Assembly (NCBI RefSeq): GCF_964204645.1
Contig: NC_134029.1
Location: forward strand, 13,442,850-13,506,849
DNA length: 64,000 bases
Reading direction: 5' to 3'
Source: Tubulanus polymorphus
Lineage: Eukaryota > Nemertea > Palaeonemertea > Tubulaniformes > Tubulanidae
Below are positions 53,617-63,829 of this stretch, one piece after another. The position numbers and the translations under genes were made by a program. The notes beneath the pieces are model-generated. The model had not been told where the DNA came from. It saw nothing but the letters and a program-made list of their open reading frames with translations, and did not search any database. Position 1 is the first letter of the stretch; each line of letters starts with the position of its first letter.

Positions 53617-54108
53617 TTGCTTTTTTCACGGTATGTCGGTGATAAACCTAAGCAGACATTAATATTAAAACCAAATTCTGACATATCATTGAAAGATAGA
53701 ATAAAATTATTATTTAAGTTTGAAGGAATAACAATTCTTTCAATTGTAACAGCTGTAACTATGTTATTTACAACAATTGGTTTAGCAATATCAAATGCTT
53801 TAAAATCTACTCCTACTCCCACTCCCAATAAACCAGATAAACCTCCAAGCAATAATTCTATACAAGATAAAGTTAAAGATGGTTTAAAGAAATTAGCAAA
53901 ATATTTATGGGAACTATCAAAGAAATCTGCTGCAGCATTGCCAGGAGTTATTGCATCAATTGTTGGTTTTATATTGAAATCTGCAGGAAACATTATTAAC
54001 TTTGCTGCTGAACATATTATTTTATTTTTAATTACAGTTGTAAGTGCTATTTGGTTTAGTAAATATGATATCAAAAAATATCAAGTAAACCATGATATCA
54101 AAAAATAA
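53617..54108 (+). pseudogene. coiled-coil/membrane protein, C-terminal fragment (copy D edge)
   Basis: From about 53672 this matches the last about 140 residues of 21446-22627, including ITILSIVTAVTMLFTTIGLA and the two C-terminal hydrophobic segments. The preceding codons from 53617 are flanking DNA. The end differs from copy B by a frameshift after FLITVVSAI. It marks the truncated edge of copy D. Confidence 0.85.
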
Positions 54109-54132
54109 ATAATTAATTTTTTTGTTAAATAA

Positions 54133-55380
54133 ATGAGTGGGAGTTATATCAATCCTTCGAAGAATCATAGAATATCTAATGCTATTAAAGCAGAAAGATC
54201 ACATCATATAATTACTCATAACCCTTCAAATATTAGTCCCGATGAAACTTTATACGTTAGAATTCCTCGATTAACACAAAATACTTTTTATGTTCCAAAC
54301 AGTATTTATTTATCAGCCGATATAAAAGTAATCGGTAATAATAATAATTATGTCGTTGATAATGTTGGAAGATATTTGATTAAAAAGTTAACAATAAAGA
54401 TTGGTCCAGAAACAGTTTTTTCATTAGATGATTATAATTTATTTATGCATTATAAAGATTTATGGTTAACTAAAGAAAATAGAAATAATATGATATTTCA
54501 AGGAATTCAATCAGAAAACCAAAATAAATTAAGATCAGAAGCTAATAGCGCAATATTAACTAATGATGTAGATAAATTGATAAAAAGTATATATGGAAAC
54601 AAATATAAAATTCCATTAGACTTTGAATTGATAAATAATAATGCACCTTTATATAAATACGCAATTCAAGAAGATATTATATTTGAGATAACATTTGCTC
54701 CTGTAAATGAAATTGTATTATCTAGCGTTAATAAAGATATGAGTTATAAATTATCGAATATATGTTTAGAATATGATACAGTAACTGATGAAAATATTTC
54801 AAGTATAATTCAAACTCAATACAATCAAGGATTTTCATTATTATATGATTATATTGATAAATTTAAAACTGTAACTATTAATGCAAATGATGAAATAATT
54901 AATGAGAATATTAACTTTCCTAGAAGATCTATTAAAGGTATATTAATATTTTTTACCATTGGAACGTATACTAATGGCGCAATAAATGTTGACAATTATT
55001 ATAATCCTGAAATAACAAAAGTAGAAATAACTATCGAAGGAATAGCGAATAAAATATTTTGTCAAGGAATGAGAATGATTGATCAATGGGTAGAAATTAA
55101 AAAACATTTTATGAATGAAAAAATAAAATCATCTGAAAATTGTAATATTAATCAAATTGATTATTATACCGGTAATAAATTTGCTTTATGGTTAGATTTT
55201 AGAACAACTGAAGATAATTCATTACACGGTTCTGGAAAAAAACTACAAAATACAAAAGATGGAATACAATTATTCATGACAAAGAAAAAGGGAATCAAAA
55301 ATTTCAAAATGCACATTTATATTATATCTGACGCGCAATTAAATATTATAAATTCACAATTAGATAGTGTTATGTATTAA
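54133..55380 (+). CDS. MCP: major capsid protein (copy D)
   Basis: 415 aa, about 95% identical by eye to the copy-B protein (20159-21403) and fully open. Differences are single residues plus one inserted Met near residue 118. The start motif TTTTTTTGTTAAATAAATG is conserved. Same role: double-jelly-roll capsid building block, assigned by family resemblance. Preservation of both copies indicates recent insertion or selection on this gene. Confidence 0.8.
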   Translation: MSGSYINPSKNHRISNAIKAERSHHIITHNPSNISPDETLYVRIPRLTQNTFYVPNSIYLSADIKVIGNNNNYVVDNVGRYLIKKLTIKIGPETVFSLDDYNLFMHYKDLWLTKENRNNMIFQGIQSENQNKLRSEANSAILTNDVDKLIKSIYGNKYKIPLDFELINNNAPLYKYAIQEDIIFEITFAPVNEIVLSSVNKDMSYKLSNICLEYDTVTDENISSIIQTQYNQGFSLLYDYIDKFKTVTINANDEIINENINFPRRSIKGILIFFTIGTYTNGAINVDNYYNPEITKVEITIEGIANKIFCQGMRMIDQWVEIKKHFMNEKIKSSENCNINQIDYYTGNKFALWLDFRTTEDNSLHGSGKKLQNTKDGIQLFMTKKKGIKNFKMHIYIISDAQLNIINSQLDSVMY

Positions 55381-55412
55381 AATTTTAACTTTAATAAAAA
55401 ATCTTATATTAA

Positions 55413-56603
55413 ATGGAAGGTGGAATATATGAAATACAATCTCCAAGTGAAATGATATCAGATATATATTATATATTACCTTATGATGAATACAGTAAGT
55501 ATTTTGGAGATTACTTTAATCAATTCAAATATAGAATAAGTAAAATAGATAAGAATATTGAAACAAAAATAGAAGATAATATTGAACCTAAAATAGAAGA
55601 TAAGAATGATATTGAATATAAAATAGAAGATAATATTGAAACTAAAATAGAAGATAGTAATAATATTGAATATAAAATAGAAGATGTAACAGGATATATA
55701 TCTTATAATATACCCTCTACATATGATATTGAATCAAAAAAGACAAATGAAAAATATTGTGACGTATGTAAACAGTATAAAAGTTATAAGAATTGGGCAA
55801 CTCATCTTAATTCACTCAAGCATAAGAAAAATAAGAATAAGATTTTAAATGAATTGGATAATGATAGTGAAATTGATAATGATAATGTTAAAGAAGATAA
55901 ATATTGTGAAGAATGTGATAAATATATAAGTCGTAGTAATTTTTCAAAGCATAAATTAACACAGATACATTTGGATAATATAGAAAGAAATATATGTGAA
56001 AAGTGTAATGTTGTTGTATTACCTAAAGATAGAATTAAACATGATAATTCTTTTGAACATACAATAAAAGCTGCTGATTTAAATATCCTTTATAGAGTAC
56101 CAAGTGTATTTTTTGATATCGAAAATAATGATCATAGGAAATTATATAGATCAATTTTTATCGATTATGTAAGAAATAATCCAAAACTAGTATTATCAGA
56201 TATTAAAATTGGTCGGACGCGTATAAAAATTGAATCTTCAAATAAAACTTATTGGGGTATACATTATTTCATAAAATTTAAAAGGAGAGATTTTTTAACA
56301 GAATTGAAAAAAGTTGCTGCTAATGATAATATAAATGATAACTTTGATGAAATAATTCAATACTATAGTTATGAAGATTTTTCACAGGATGTTATAAATA
56401 AAATAAGAAATGAAGCAAAAAATGAATATAAAAATATAAGTGAAGACAAATTAAACCAATATATTTATTTAACTTATGAATTCTTTGCTAAGGGTTTGAA
56501 TGTGGTTGATGGTTATCATTTTAAACTATTAGGTGAAAGAAGATCGCAAGAATTAAGAGATGCATGGAGCAAATTGTTTTCAGAATTAGAATCAGAAAAG
56601 TAA
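55413..56603 (+). CDS. three-finger C2H2 protein of the variable slot (copy D version)
   Basis: 396 aa. It starts MEGG like its copy-B counterpart but then differs. Residues about 45-95 hold IEDNIETK-type acidic repeats. Three C2H2-like fingers follow: YCDVCKQYK..HLNSLKH near 113, YCEECDKYI..HKLTQIH near 165 and ICEKCNVVV..HDNSFEH near 190. A C-terminal folded domain of about 190 residues contains KTYWGIHYFIKFKRRDF. Function unknown; the finger series suggests nucleic-acid binding. The start motif is ACTTTAATAAAAAATCTTAT. Confidence 0.75.
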   Translation: MEGGIYEIQSPSEMISDIYYILPYDEYSKYFGDYFNQFKYRISKIDKNIETKIEDNIEPKIEDKNDIEYKIEDNIETKIEDSNNIEYKIEDVTGYISYNIPSTYDIESKKTNEKYCDVCKQYKSYKNWATHLNSLKHKKNKNKILNELDNDSEIDNDNVKEDKYCEECDKYISRSNFSKHKLTQIHLDNIERNICEKCNVVVLPKDRIKHDNSFEHTIKAADLNILYRVPSVFFDIENNDHRKLYRSIFIDYVRNNPKLVLSDIKIGRTRIKIESSNKTYWGIHYFIKFKRRDFLTELKKVAANDNINDNFDEIIQYYSYEDFSQDVINKIRNEAKNEYKNISEDKLNQYIYLTYEFFAKGLNVVDGYHFKLLGERRSQELRDAWSKLFSELESEK

Positions 56604-57255
56604 TTTAAAATATGAATATAATACCCTTTGTGTCTTTATTGTCTTTAGTAGTTTAGTACTTTTAGTACATAAAGAATAAATCTTTATTTTATTAGTAGTG
56701 AATAAAATTATTTTTAAAACTACTTAACTACTAAAGACAATAAAGACATAAATATATATATAACACTGTTTCAATAATTATATTTATTCATCTGATGGAT
56801 TTTATATATTACTGTTTCAATAATTAAATCTATTTATCACACATATTTATTATATATATCATAGATTTATAATTTATAAAAATTATTTATATATTTATTT
56901 TTCTAAGTACTAATTAAATAAAGATTTATTCTTTATGTACTAAAAGTACTAAACCTACTAAAGATAATAAAGACATAACAAACACATATAGATGTAATAA
57001 ATATCATAAATTTATTTATCTTACAGATTTATTATATATATTTGATTCAGTAATGATAAATCTATGGTGTTTGTTATGTCTTAATTATCTTTAGTAGTTT
57101 AGTAGTTCTATTTTATTTTTAAAGTATTAATAAAATAAAGATTTATTCTTTATGTACTAAAAGTACTAAAGTACTAAAGATAATAAAGACATTAGGGGGA
57201 GGTATATAATACATATCTAATACATATCTAATACATAGGTATACAAATATTATTA
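56604..57255. repeat. AT-rich convergent junction with inverted repeats
   Basis: 650 bp between convergent genes. TGTCTTTATTGTCTTTAGTAG at about 56630 and its inverse CTACTAAAGACAATAAAGACA at about 56731, with degenerate copies near 56955-56975, 57077-57100 and 57170-57190, and AATAAAGATTTATTCTTTATG repeated. This differs in sequence from the junction in copy B (18990-19330). Probable transcript-end region. Confidence 0.7.
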
Positions 57256-57870
57256 TTATTTTATAAATTTATATTCATATGGAAATTGTAATCTCATAAG
57301 TAATTTGGAACCTTTATTATTCTTTAATTTATTCATATATTCATCATGTAATTCAGGAGGTATAATTTGATTTTCTTCCAATGATTGTTGCATAGATTTT
57401 CTATCTTTGTTGTAGAATAAAACTAGAAATCTTATATTCTCTCTAAAATCTTTCACAATTGAATTATATTTCTGATTTAAAACCCAAGTTGTTATCCCAA
57501 AATGTCTACCAGAGAAAGCTAAATAACATAACTCACTTTCTCTAATTTTAGAATCATTTAAATTTGCGCAATCATCAATAATAAATAATGTATTTGATCC
57601 TTTATAAATATCTAATGCAATTTTTATACAATTATCTAAATTATCTTTCACTGTTTTAGAATTTAATATAATAAACTTTTTATCTTTAAAAACTATATCT
57701 CTATTATACGTTTCATTCATTTCATAAGTTGGGCAGAATAATATTATATTATCAAAATGATTCTTATAAATAGTTTCTAATAAATATAATATGAAGTGTG
57801 TTTTACCACAATTTGTAACTCCAGTAACTAACATATTATGAGGTTCAAATATAAATAAATCTTTATTCAT
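57256..57870 (-). CDS. ATP: A32/FtsK-HerA-like packaging ATPase (copy D)
   Basis: 204 aa, open, with Walker A GVTNCGKTH at residues 17-25 and Walker B LFIIDDCAN near 95-103. It is about 92% identical to the copy-B enzyme. Its start overlaps the integrase end in the same ATGAATAA arrangement. Predicted DNA translocation into capsids. Confidence 0.9.
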   Translation of the reverse strand: MNKDLFIFEPHNMLVTGVTNCGKTHFILYLLETIYKNHFDNIILFCPTYEMNETYNRDIVFKDKKFIILNSKTVKDNLDNCIKIALDIYKGSNTLFIIDDCANLNDSKIRESELCYLAFSGRHFGITTWVLNQKYNSIVKDFRENIRFLVLFYNKDRKSMQQSLEENQIIPPELHDEYMNKLKNNKGSKLLMRLQFPYEYKFIK

Positions 57871-58947
57871 TTATTCTTTTAATTTTACTAGATAAAATCC
57901 ATTCATTAAATTTATCATCATATCCTTTATATTTCACCAAAGAATACTTTTTTCCTTTAAGAGTTTTTGTTTTCAATACCTTTTCTATTTTGTATTCTAT
58001 TTCATCTGGATTTGGTACTAATGATAATTCTTGTTCATAAAAATAACCTAATATTTCTTCATCTTTTAAATCAAACAATTTATAAACAAATGGTTTAGTT
58101 AATATTATCTTTTTAATTTTAAATATTTCTTCTGTAAAATTAGGGGTATAACCTTTATAAAATGTTTTTCGATATTTAGAAATTCTAACATGTTGTCCTA
58201 TTATAAATTTAGGTTCTCCAAATCATGTGTAACAAATGCACCATATAAATTATTCCAAACTATTTCTGAATTTTCTTCTTTTCTAGCTTGTATAGGTTTC
58301 ATATTTATAGAACTATGTTTAGAATTATTATAATCTTTAACTAAATCATCTGATACATTGATATATTTATATGTTTCATTAGCGGTGAAATATTTCCACA
58401 TTCTAGTTTTCAATGTTTTATTAAATCTTTCTATAACAGATGCTTTTTTATCTGAATGTGTTGAAAAATATTCTACATCGTTATCAGTTAATAGTTTTTT
58501 AAAATGTTTGTTATAAAATTCTTTACCTTCATCAAATTGTATTTTATCTGGGATAGCTTCTTTAAATATTAATTTGAAAGAATTTGTAACTTCTATACCA
58601 GTTTTATTTTTAATCGGGATACTCCATGCGTATCTACTGAATATATCTATAACATTTAGTATCCAAAAATATCCTTTGTTATATTCTTCTAAGTTTTTCA
58701 TATCAATTAAATCAGCTTGCCATTGTTGATCGATATATGAAACCATTACTTTTCTTGTTAAATATTTTTTATCCATCTTTTTATGAATTTGATATGTGGG
58801 TTGATTTTGTAACCATGATTTTAATTCACTATATTTTATTTTTTCTTTATCAGATTTAATTTTATCCCATAATTCCGAAACATTTGAATATGAAACTTCA
58901 CTTTCTGGGTTGTAATATAACGCTCTTAAATATTGTTCTTTTTTCAT
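57863..58947 (-). pseudogene. INT: chromodomain integrase with a 1-nt deletion (copy D)
   Basis: The catalytic triad is present: Asp79 (WQADL), Asp139 (QFDEGKEF) and Glu173 (VIERFNKTLK). Relative to copy B one C is missing at about 58222, so 58201-58947 ends early and the chromodomain part (57863-58078) is in another frame. Where copy B has a stop this copy has Tyr. The lesions in the two copies are therefore different and independent. Confidence 0.9.
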
Positions 58948-58953
58948 CTTATC

Positions 58954-59349
58954 TTATTCCATTAATAATAATCTTGGTTTATTTTCAATGACTTTATGAT
59001 TTGACTTATTTTCTGGTATAATAGGTTTATCATCATTGGAATCATATTTATCATCAGATTTGAATTTTGATTTATATATTACACCGGATAATATAATAAC
59101 TGTTACTAATCCAATTGTAATATATAAATAATTATTTCTTCCACTATTAGAAGAATTAGATGGATTATTATTTGAATCAATACTACCGTGTGGGTGCTGT
59201 ACGGCACCATCAGATAATTTCTGTGATTCATTTATATCAGTTAATTTCTTTTTCTTAGCTTTTTTTAATTCTGAAGATCTTTTACCTAATTCTCTTGCCC
59301 ATTTAATTTGTTTCTCTGATCTAGCCTTTTTCTTAACTCCATCACTCAT
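58954..59349 (-). CDS. basic single-pass membrane protein (copy D, open)
   Basis: 131 aa: basic N terminus (residues 3-38, many Lys/Arg), Ser/Asn-rich linker, transmembrane segment LYITIGLVTVIILSGVIY at about residues 75-92, charged tail. It has a 9-residue insertion (GAVQHPHGS) absent from copy B. The start overlaps the preceding gene's stop by 8 nt. Function unknown. Confidence 0.75.
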   Translation of the reverse strand: MSDGVKKKARSEKQIKWARELGKRSSELKKAKKKKLTDINESQKLSDGAVQHPHGSIDSNNNPSNSSNSGRNNYLYITIGLVTVIILSGVIYKSKFKSDDKYDSNDDKPIIPENKSNHKVIENKPRLLLME

Positions 59350-59947
59350 TTATTTTAGTTAATTTTTGTTCTGATTCATTTTCTGTTTCACTGTTTTGTT
59401 GTAGTACATCTGTTTCGTTCTTACCTGATTTATATTCCATAGGTTTGATGTTCGAAAATGTTATAACTCCAGTAGAAATTAATGTCATAACCGATCCTAA
59501 TTGGAATGAAGCATAACCGACCCATTTTTGTAATTCAGTCATAACTAAGTAGTCATTTTTCAAATCACTATATAATTTATTTTCATCATCAATTGGTATT
59601 AACTGGTTACATAACTTACAATAACATTTGACAATACCATCTGAAATAGAATCATTTATTCTAGCTAATCGAGCTTCTTCATAAATCTTAAAATATTTTA
59701 TTACTTTTTCTTTATTCATATTATCTAATTCTTGAAAAGTTATTGTTTTACCAATAAACTCTTTAGTTTTTCCACTCGCAATCAATAGTTCTAGATGATG
59801 CTTACAATATAAATAGTATTCATAATCAATATTACTATCAATTTTATTATCACATTTAGTTGCCACATTATCATTATCATCTGTTAGACCTAAATCTTCC
59901 AAAGTTTTTTCAACTTTAATATTATTCTTATTCGATTTCTTAGACAT
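59342..59947 (-). CDS. conserved 201-aa Polinton protein (copy D)
   Basis: Open homologue of 16313-16915 with the same CKHHLELLI and CYCKLCNQLIP segments; here the second segment reads CYCKLC, giving a Cys cluster that is CYSKLC in copy B. No family recognised. Confidence 0.75.
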   Translation of the reverse strand: MSKKSNKNNIKVEKTLEDLGLTDDNDNVATKCDNKIDSNIDYEYYLYCKHHLELLIASGKTKEFIGKTITFQELDNMNKEKVIKYFKIYEEARLARINDSISDGIVKCYCKLCNQLIPIDDENKLYSDLKNDYLVMTELQKWVGYASFQLGSVMTLISTGVITFSNIKPMEYKSGKNETDVLQQNSETENESEQKLTKINE

Positions 59948-60173
59948 TTATATTAGAGAAATTTAATAAGAATAGTATTATAAGTATTCTTCAAATGATA
60001 CTAGCTAGTTAAAGTTAAAGAATTCTAGTATTAGTTATTGTTTTTTTTAGTATTTTTTATTTGTTATATAAAGTATTCTTTTTTGAAAAGAAAATATTAA
60101 AAATTAAAATAGAAATAATAGATAGTTGAAGGTATGTAATTTTTATTATATTTTATTTAAAATCTATTATTCT

Positions 60174-60839
60174 TTAACCACTCATTAAAGACTCAACGTA
60201 TTGTTCATTATTTGGATTATTATTCCATTGATCAATAAATTTCTTTGCTTTTGTTAACTGTTCTAAATATAACTGTAAATCTAGTTTATTAGATTTGATT
60301 TGATTTTCTTTCTTTTCTAAAGGTCTTAAATTTTTCCAACCCCAAATAAGTTTTTTATTGTATTCATCATTCATGTTAAATTTAGATATTGGTAACACGT
60401 GATCAATATGGTAATGATCCCCATAATTATCTATATTCATTTTATCATCGAATTGAAATATAATCCATGATTTGAGAAATTCATCTGAACAACCCAATAT
60501 ATCAGATAGTGTTTCTGAATGTGTTTCTTTGTTGAATAATTGTGTTAATCTAGACCTTAAGCATTGTTTCAATCTAAAATTAAGATCTGTTTGATATCTT
60601 TCTTTCATATATTTTGTCATATAATAATTATAATGTTCTATATTATCTTCTCGATATTGTTTGGTATATAGTTTAATGCAAGTTTTACAGTAATATTGAA
60701 AACCATCTTTGCTAGTCTTACGCTTACTAAATTCTGTTAATGATTTATCTAATTCACATTTAGAACACTTCTTGTAATATATGTTTATAACGCCAGTGTT
60801 ATTTGTAATATTGATAATTTGTGGTTGTTCTGGTTCCAT
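60174..60839 (-). CDS. HNH-type nuclease, motif intact (copy D)
   Basis: 221 aa. N-terminal CSKC and CKTC pairs at about residues 22 and 50, core HIDHVLPISKFN at about residue 143, and the following WKNLRPLEKKENQIKSNK that matches the N/H part of the motif. Unlike copy B the Asp-His pair is present, so this one could be active. A role in element mobility, genome resolution or host DNA cleavage is possible; none is shown by sequence. Confidence 0.8.
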   Translation of the reverse strand: MEPEQPQIINITNNTGVINIYYKKCSKCELDKSLTEFSKRKTSKDGFQYYCKTCIKLYTKQYREDNIEHYNYYMTKYMKERYQTDLNFRLKQCLRSRLTQLFNKETHSETLSDILGCSDEFLKSWIIFQFDDKMNIDNYGDHYHIDHVLPISKFNMNDEYNKKLIWGWKNLRPLEKKENQIKSNKLDLQLYLEQLTKAKKFIDQWNNNPNNEQYVESLMSG

Positions 60840-60964
60840 TTATTATACGTATTTTTTTACTAAATTGGTTAATAATTTATAATCCTCTTCCATTTCTTCG
60901 ACCAACGTCATCCTTTTTCATTCCTCGCTGCTTTTGATAAGTTTCAATTCCTTGATATCTAAAT

Positions 60965-61310
60965 AATACCACTGGGCAAAAACGCTCGGGTGAGAGCGAG
61001 TTGGCTTCTGCGCATGCGTTAATCCTAATTATATATTCATTCTATAAATTCTGTAAAATAGAAACGACCGACATAAAATATCAAAACGTGTTCGCACTAG
61101 GCAAAACCGCTCTATTAGGAGCGTTTTTGCTTAATGCGCATGCGCTAATTATAATTATATATTCATTCTGTAAATTCTGTAAAATAGAAACAACTGAACA
61201 TAGAAAATTCAAACGCATGCGCACTAGGTAAAACCGCTTTTATAGGATCGTTTTTGATTAATGCGCATGCGCTAATTATAATTATATATTTATTATTGAA
61301 ACGACTGAAC
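60965..61310 (-). repeat. three-copy hairpin array (copy D)
   Basis: Minus-strand counterpart of 14905-15245. Hairpins are at about 60975-61003, 61101-61130 (GCAAAACCGCTC-loop-GAGCGTTTTTGC) and 61228-61256. Each is next to GCGCATGCG and TAATTATATATTCATT. Stem bases differ from copy B (CGCTC/GAGCG versus GCGCA/TGCGC) but pairing is kept in the first two. Confidence 0.75.
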
Positions 61311-61971
61311 ATAAAAATTCACAAATCAGATTTACACAATACATTATACAAGTTGTTCAGTCATTTCTTCTAATACATCATTTGATTTCTATAAATACAA
61401 TTTATAATTACAAACATTTTTTCAATTGCTGGTAAATATTTAACTACATCAACAAATGTTAAACTTAATCATTGGAGTCTTAATGTTTTTGAAATTATTA
61501 TATTTCTTCTTCGATCTTTTGGTGATTCTATTGGTTCGATATCCATTGCTGTTGATTCCTCAGTCAGAAAGAGTATCTTGAGTTTCTCTATCACTTCTTG
61601 ATGCGTATGACGTTTTATTAATCTAAAAGATATTAGCGGTAACTCTAGCTATCTAAAAGATATACTAAATACACTTAAATATATCTAAAGGTTTCATATT
61701 TAATAGTCTTAATAACTACAACAAACAGTACTTACATTTAGATTTATAATTGTATACTATAAACTCCTAATTTCGTTTCTAAAGATAGAATATCCTGAGC
61801 ACAATATTACAGCGTATGTCCATTTCCGGGGTGATTTCTAGAATGAACACGTCGTTGATTATGCCACGTCATCTAGTTCCGGTTCTAGAATATTCTACAC
61901 GTTTCTGATTATGACGTGTCATAATGTCTCGTCGTTATAGTAACAACTGTAACAGCTGTGAATTTATAGAT
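61311..61971. other. regulatory-like region near the TIR (copy D)
   Basis: Matches 14120-14900 of copy B, inverted. It includes the putative short coding exon (about 61480-61625) and heat-shock-element-like TTCTAGAATATTC at 61883-61895, a perfect triplet, with another TTCTAGAA near 61837. Confidence 0.5.
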
Positions 61972-62244
61972 TTATTCTATAGCTCTGTACATTGAATGTA
62001 TATAGGCTAAAATAGAATCATTTTCTAGTATAAACATCGTATCCTCAACGTATTGTTCATTATTTGGATCAGTGTTCCATAATTCAATAAATTTCTTTCC
62101 TTTTGTTAACTGTTCTGAATATAACTGTAAATATTCTAGTTTCAATTTATTCTCTAAATGTGTTCTAGTTTTATTGTGTCTTGCTTTTTGGGATTTATCT
62201 ATATCGATATTACATGTTGGGCAGTAGTACTTATTTGCTTCCAT
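61972..62244 (-). CDS. chimeric zinc-finger/nuclease-tail protein (copy D, open)
   Basis: 90 aa. Residues 1-38 are the TIR zinc finger (YYCPTCNIDI..ARHNKTRTH), and residues 39-68 match the C terminus of the HNH protein (LQLYSEQLTKGKKFIELW). The counterpart at 13838-14123 is broken. The start motif equals that of the polymerase-side zinc-finger gene because it lies in the TIR. A regulator that competes with or mimics the polymerase N terminus is one possibility. Confidence 0.6.
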   Translation of the reverse strand: MEANKYYCPTCNIDIDKSQKARHNKTRTHLENKLKLEYLQLYSEQLTKGKKFIELWNTDPNNEQYVEDTMFILENDSILAYIHSMYRAIE

Positions 62245-62321
62245 TTTAATACTATATTTTTTATTAAAATTGATTTTAGAAGTTCAATGATTTAAATGTT
62301 ATTCATATATATGAATATTTT

Positions 62322-62405
62322 AAGAGTAATAGGGATAATAGGCTTTCAAGCTAAAGGTTGAACGGGCGGGTGAGTAAAAATGAAAAACATAAAAATAATT
62401 ACAAT
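62322..62405. repeat. remnant of the terminal palindrome (copy D)
   Basis: AAGAGTAATAGGGATAATAGGCTTTC and a further about 55 bp of decreasing similarity to the inner arm at 31272-31350. The centre and outer arm are absent, so copy D ends within its TIR. Confidence 0.75.
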
Positions 62406-63462
62406 TTCTACTTGAATTAGGAGTGAAACTCATAAAAATGAAAAATAAATTCGAGCGTGTGAGAATATTTGAGGACTTATGAACTAAAAATTAGTTAAAT
62501 TTTTGATACATTTTGAGAAAGTCACAAAACATTTGATACTGCGTTAGAGTTCTGTATACAAAGCATACGGGGTTTAACAGTACCTTTGACCCTGTCACGT
62601 ATCACAGCAAATCTTAAACAGATGTGGCTATTTTGAACAGGAAATTACTGTGCCATCTCAAAATGGTCAATTTTTCGCTAGTTGACTTTTAGAATTTTAA
62701 TTGAAAGGTAGAGACTATTTCGGCGTCATTTATTTGTCATTTGTGATTACATCCAGCAGTCAAATGATTTCATTTCAATCGCTGCCTCAACTTACAATCG
62801 TCACGATTTTTTGTATATTTTTCTGTCATATCTGAAACTCGGGTCCCCAGGGCGAGTCACTATTAAAGCCATGAGACTACATCGAAGTACCGATCATCAT
62901 GACGTAAGCCGAAAGCCGTTACCGCTCTCCGCAAAATACATTCGTTACCGTAATCCAACTGAATTTTTATAGAATATATGTAATGAAATTTATCAATGAA
63001 TCGGTCAAATGAAACATTTTCTTTAGAATATGTAAAATGTGCGAGGATTCAGCGTAAATTCAAATCAGCGAAATTAATATAATAATCAACGATTCAGTGA
63101 TTCAGCGAAGTTCGGAACACCCCCAAAACGAAGCACATCTGACTCCAATTCTATATAAATTGTCATCCGATTCTAGAAACGTTTTCGTATCGCAATCATG
63201 GCAATTGCGCAATATAAGTATAAGGCTCGCACTTAAACTTCTTTTAAACCCATAATTTGGAATGCGTACGATGTACATTCCTAACTGTTCAAGTCATTCC
63301 TCAATGATAGGAGACGTTTGACTGAAACACTTTTGGATTCCTCGTCAGTCAAAACTACAAATCAACCGACTGATATCGGACCAGCAATAACTTCAAAAAC
63401 TGATCAAGTTAACTGACTGATCTTAATCTTGGATTAGTGAATACTGCAAATATAATGCAGTA
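62406..63462. other. no supported gene
   Basis: Flanking DNA with the dispersed repeat below; nothing coding. Confidence 0.5.
62546..62700 (+). repeat. dispersed repeat, copy 2
   Basis: Same repeat and orientation as 843-990. Confidence 0.7.
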
Positions 63463-63690
63463 AACCGACCTAGGTTACAATATTGTAGCCTCGGTCAGTG
63501 TATGCAGATAAATCCGCGCAAGTCAACCGACCTAGGTTACAATATTGTAGCCTCGGTCAGTGTATGCAGATAAATCCGCGCAAGTCAACCGACCTAGGTT
63601 ACAATATTGTAGCCTCGGTCGGTGTATGCAGATAAATCCGCGCAAGTCAACCGACCTAGGTTACAATATTGTAGCCTCGGTCAGTGTTCC
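63463..63690 (+). repeat. 62-bp tandem repeat with palindromic core
   Basis: Units start at 63463, 63525, 63587 and 63649 (the last partial) and are nearly identical. Each contains CCGACCTAGGTTACAATATT then GTAGCCTCGGTC, an imperfect palindrome also present once at 11264-11299, and TGCAGATAAATCCGCGCAAG. Confidence 0.95.
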
Positions 63691-63829
63691 ACTGATGAAT
63701 CATACATTTGCCTCAACCTAGTCTGCCAGGTTACTTATTGTTTTGTCTTTATCCTGACCCAATCATAACCGTATTTCTTTTTTCAGCTTTACAACTGATT
63801 CCACGAATTTAATAATTCCATTTTCGAAT

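Larger units (their letters stand above)
49803..53671. other. no supported gene; repeats only
   Basis: Nearly 4 kb without a recognisable gene. It contains a foldback at 50272-50329, a tandem duplication at 51600-51783, dispersed CGTCTAAACACGATTGCG copies (about 51935; inverted near 51440-51510) and (TA)n at about 52077-52101. Short frames found here lack domains. Confidence 0.5.
53672..62405. mobile_element. inverted half Polinton (copy D)
   Basis: Co-linear with 13.7-21.9 kb of copy B but inverted: membrane-protein fragment, capsid and zinc-finger genes on plus; ATPase, integrase, membrane, unknown and nuclease genes on minus; hairpin array; TIR zinc-finger gene; and about 70-80 bp of the inner arm of the terminal palindrome at 62322-62405. 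It lacks the whole polymerase/penton half and the second TIR. Most retained genes are open, so it is younger or less decayed than copy A. Confidence 0.9.
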
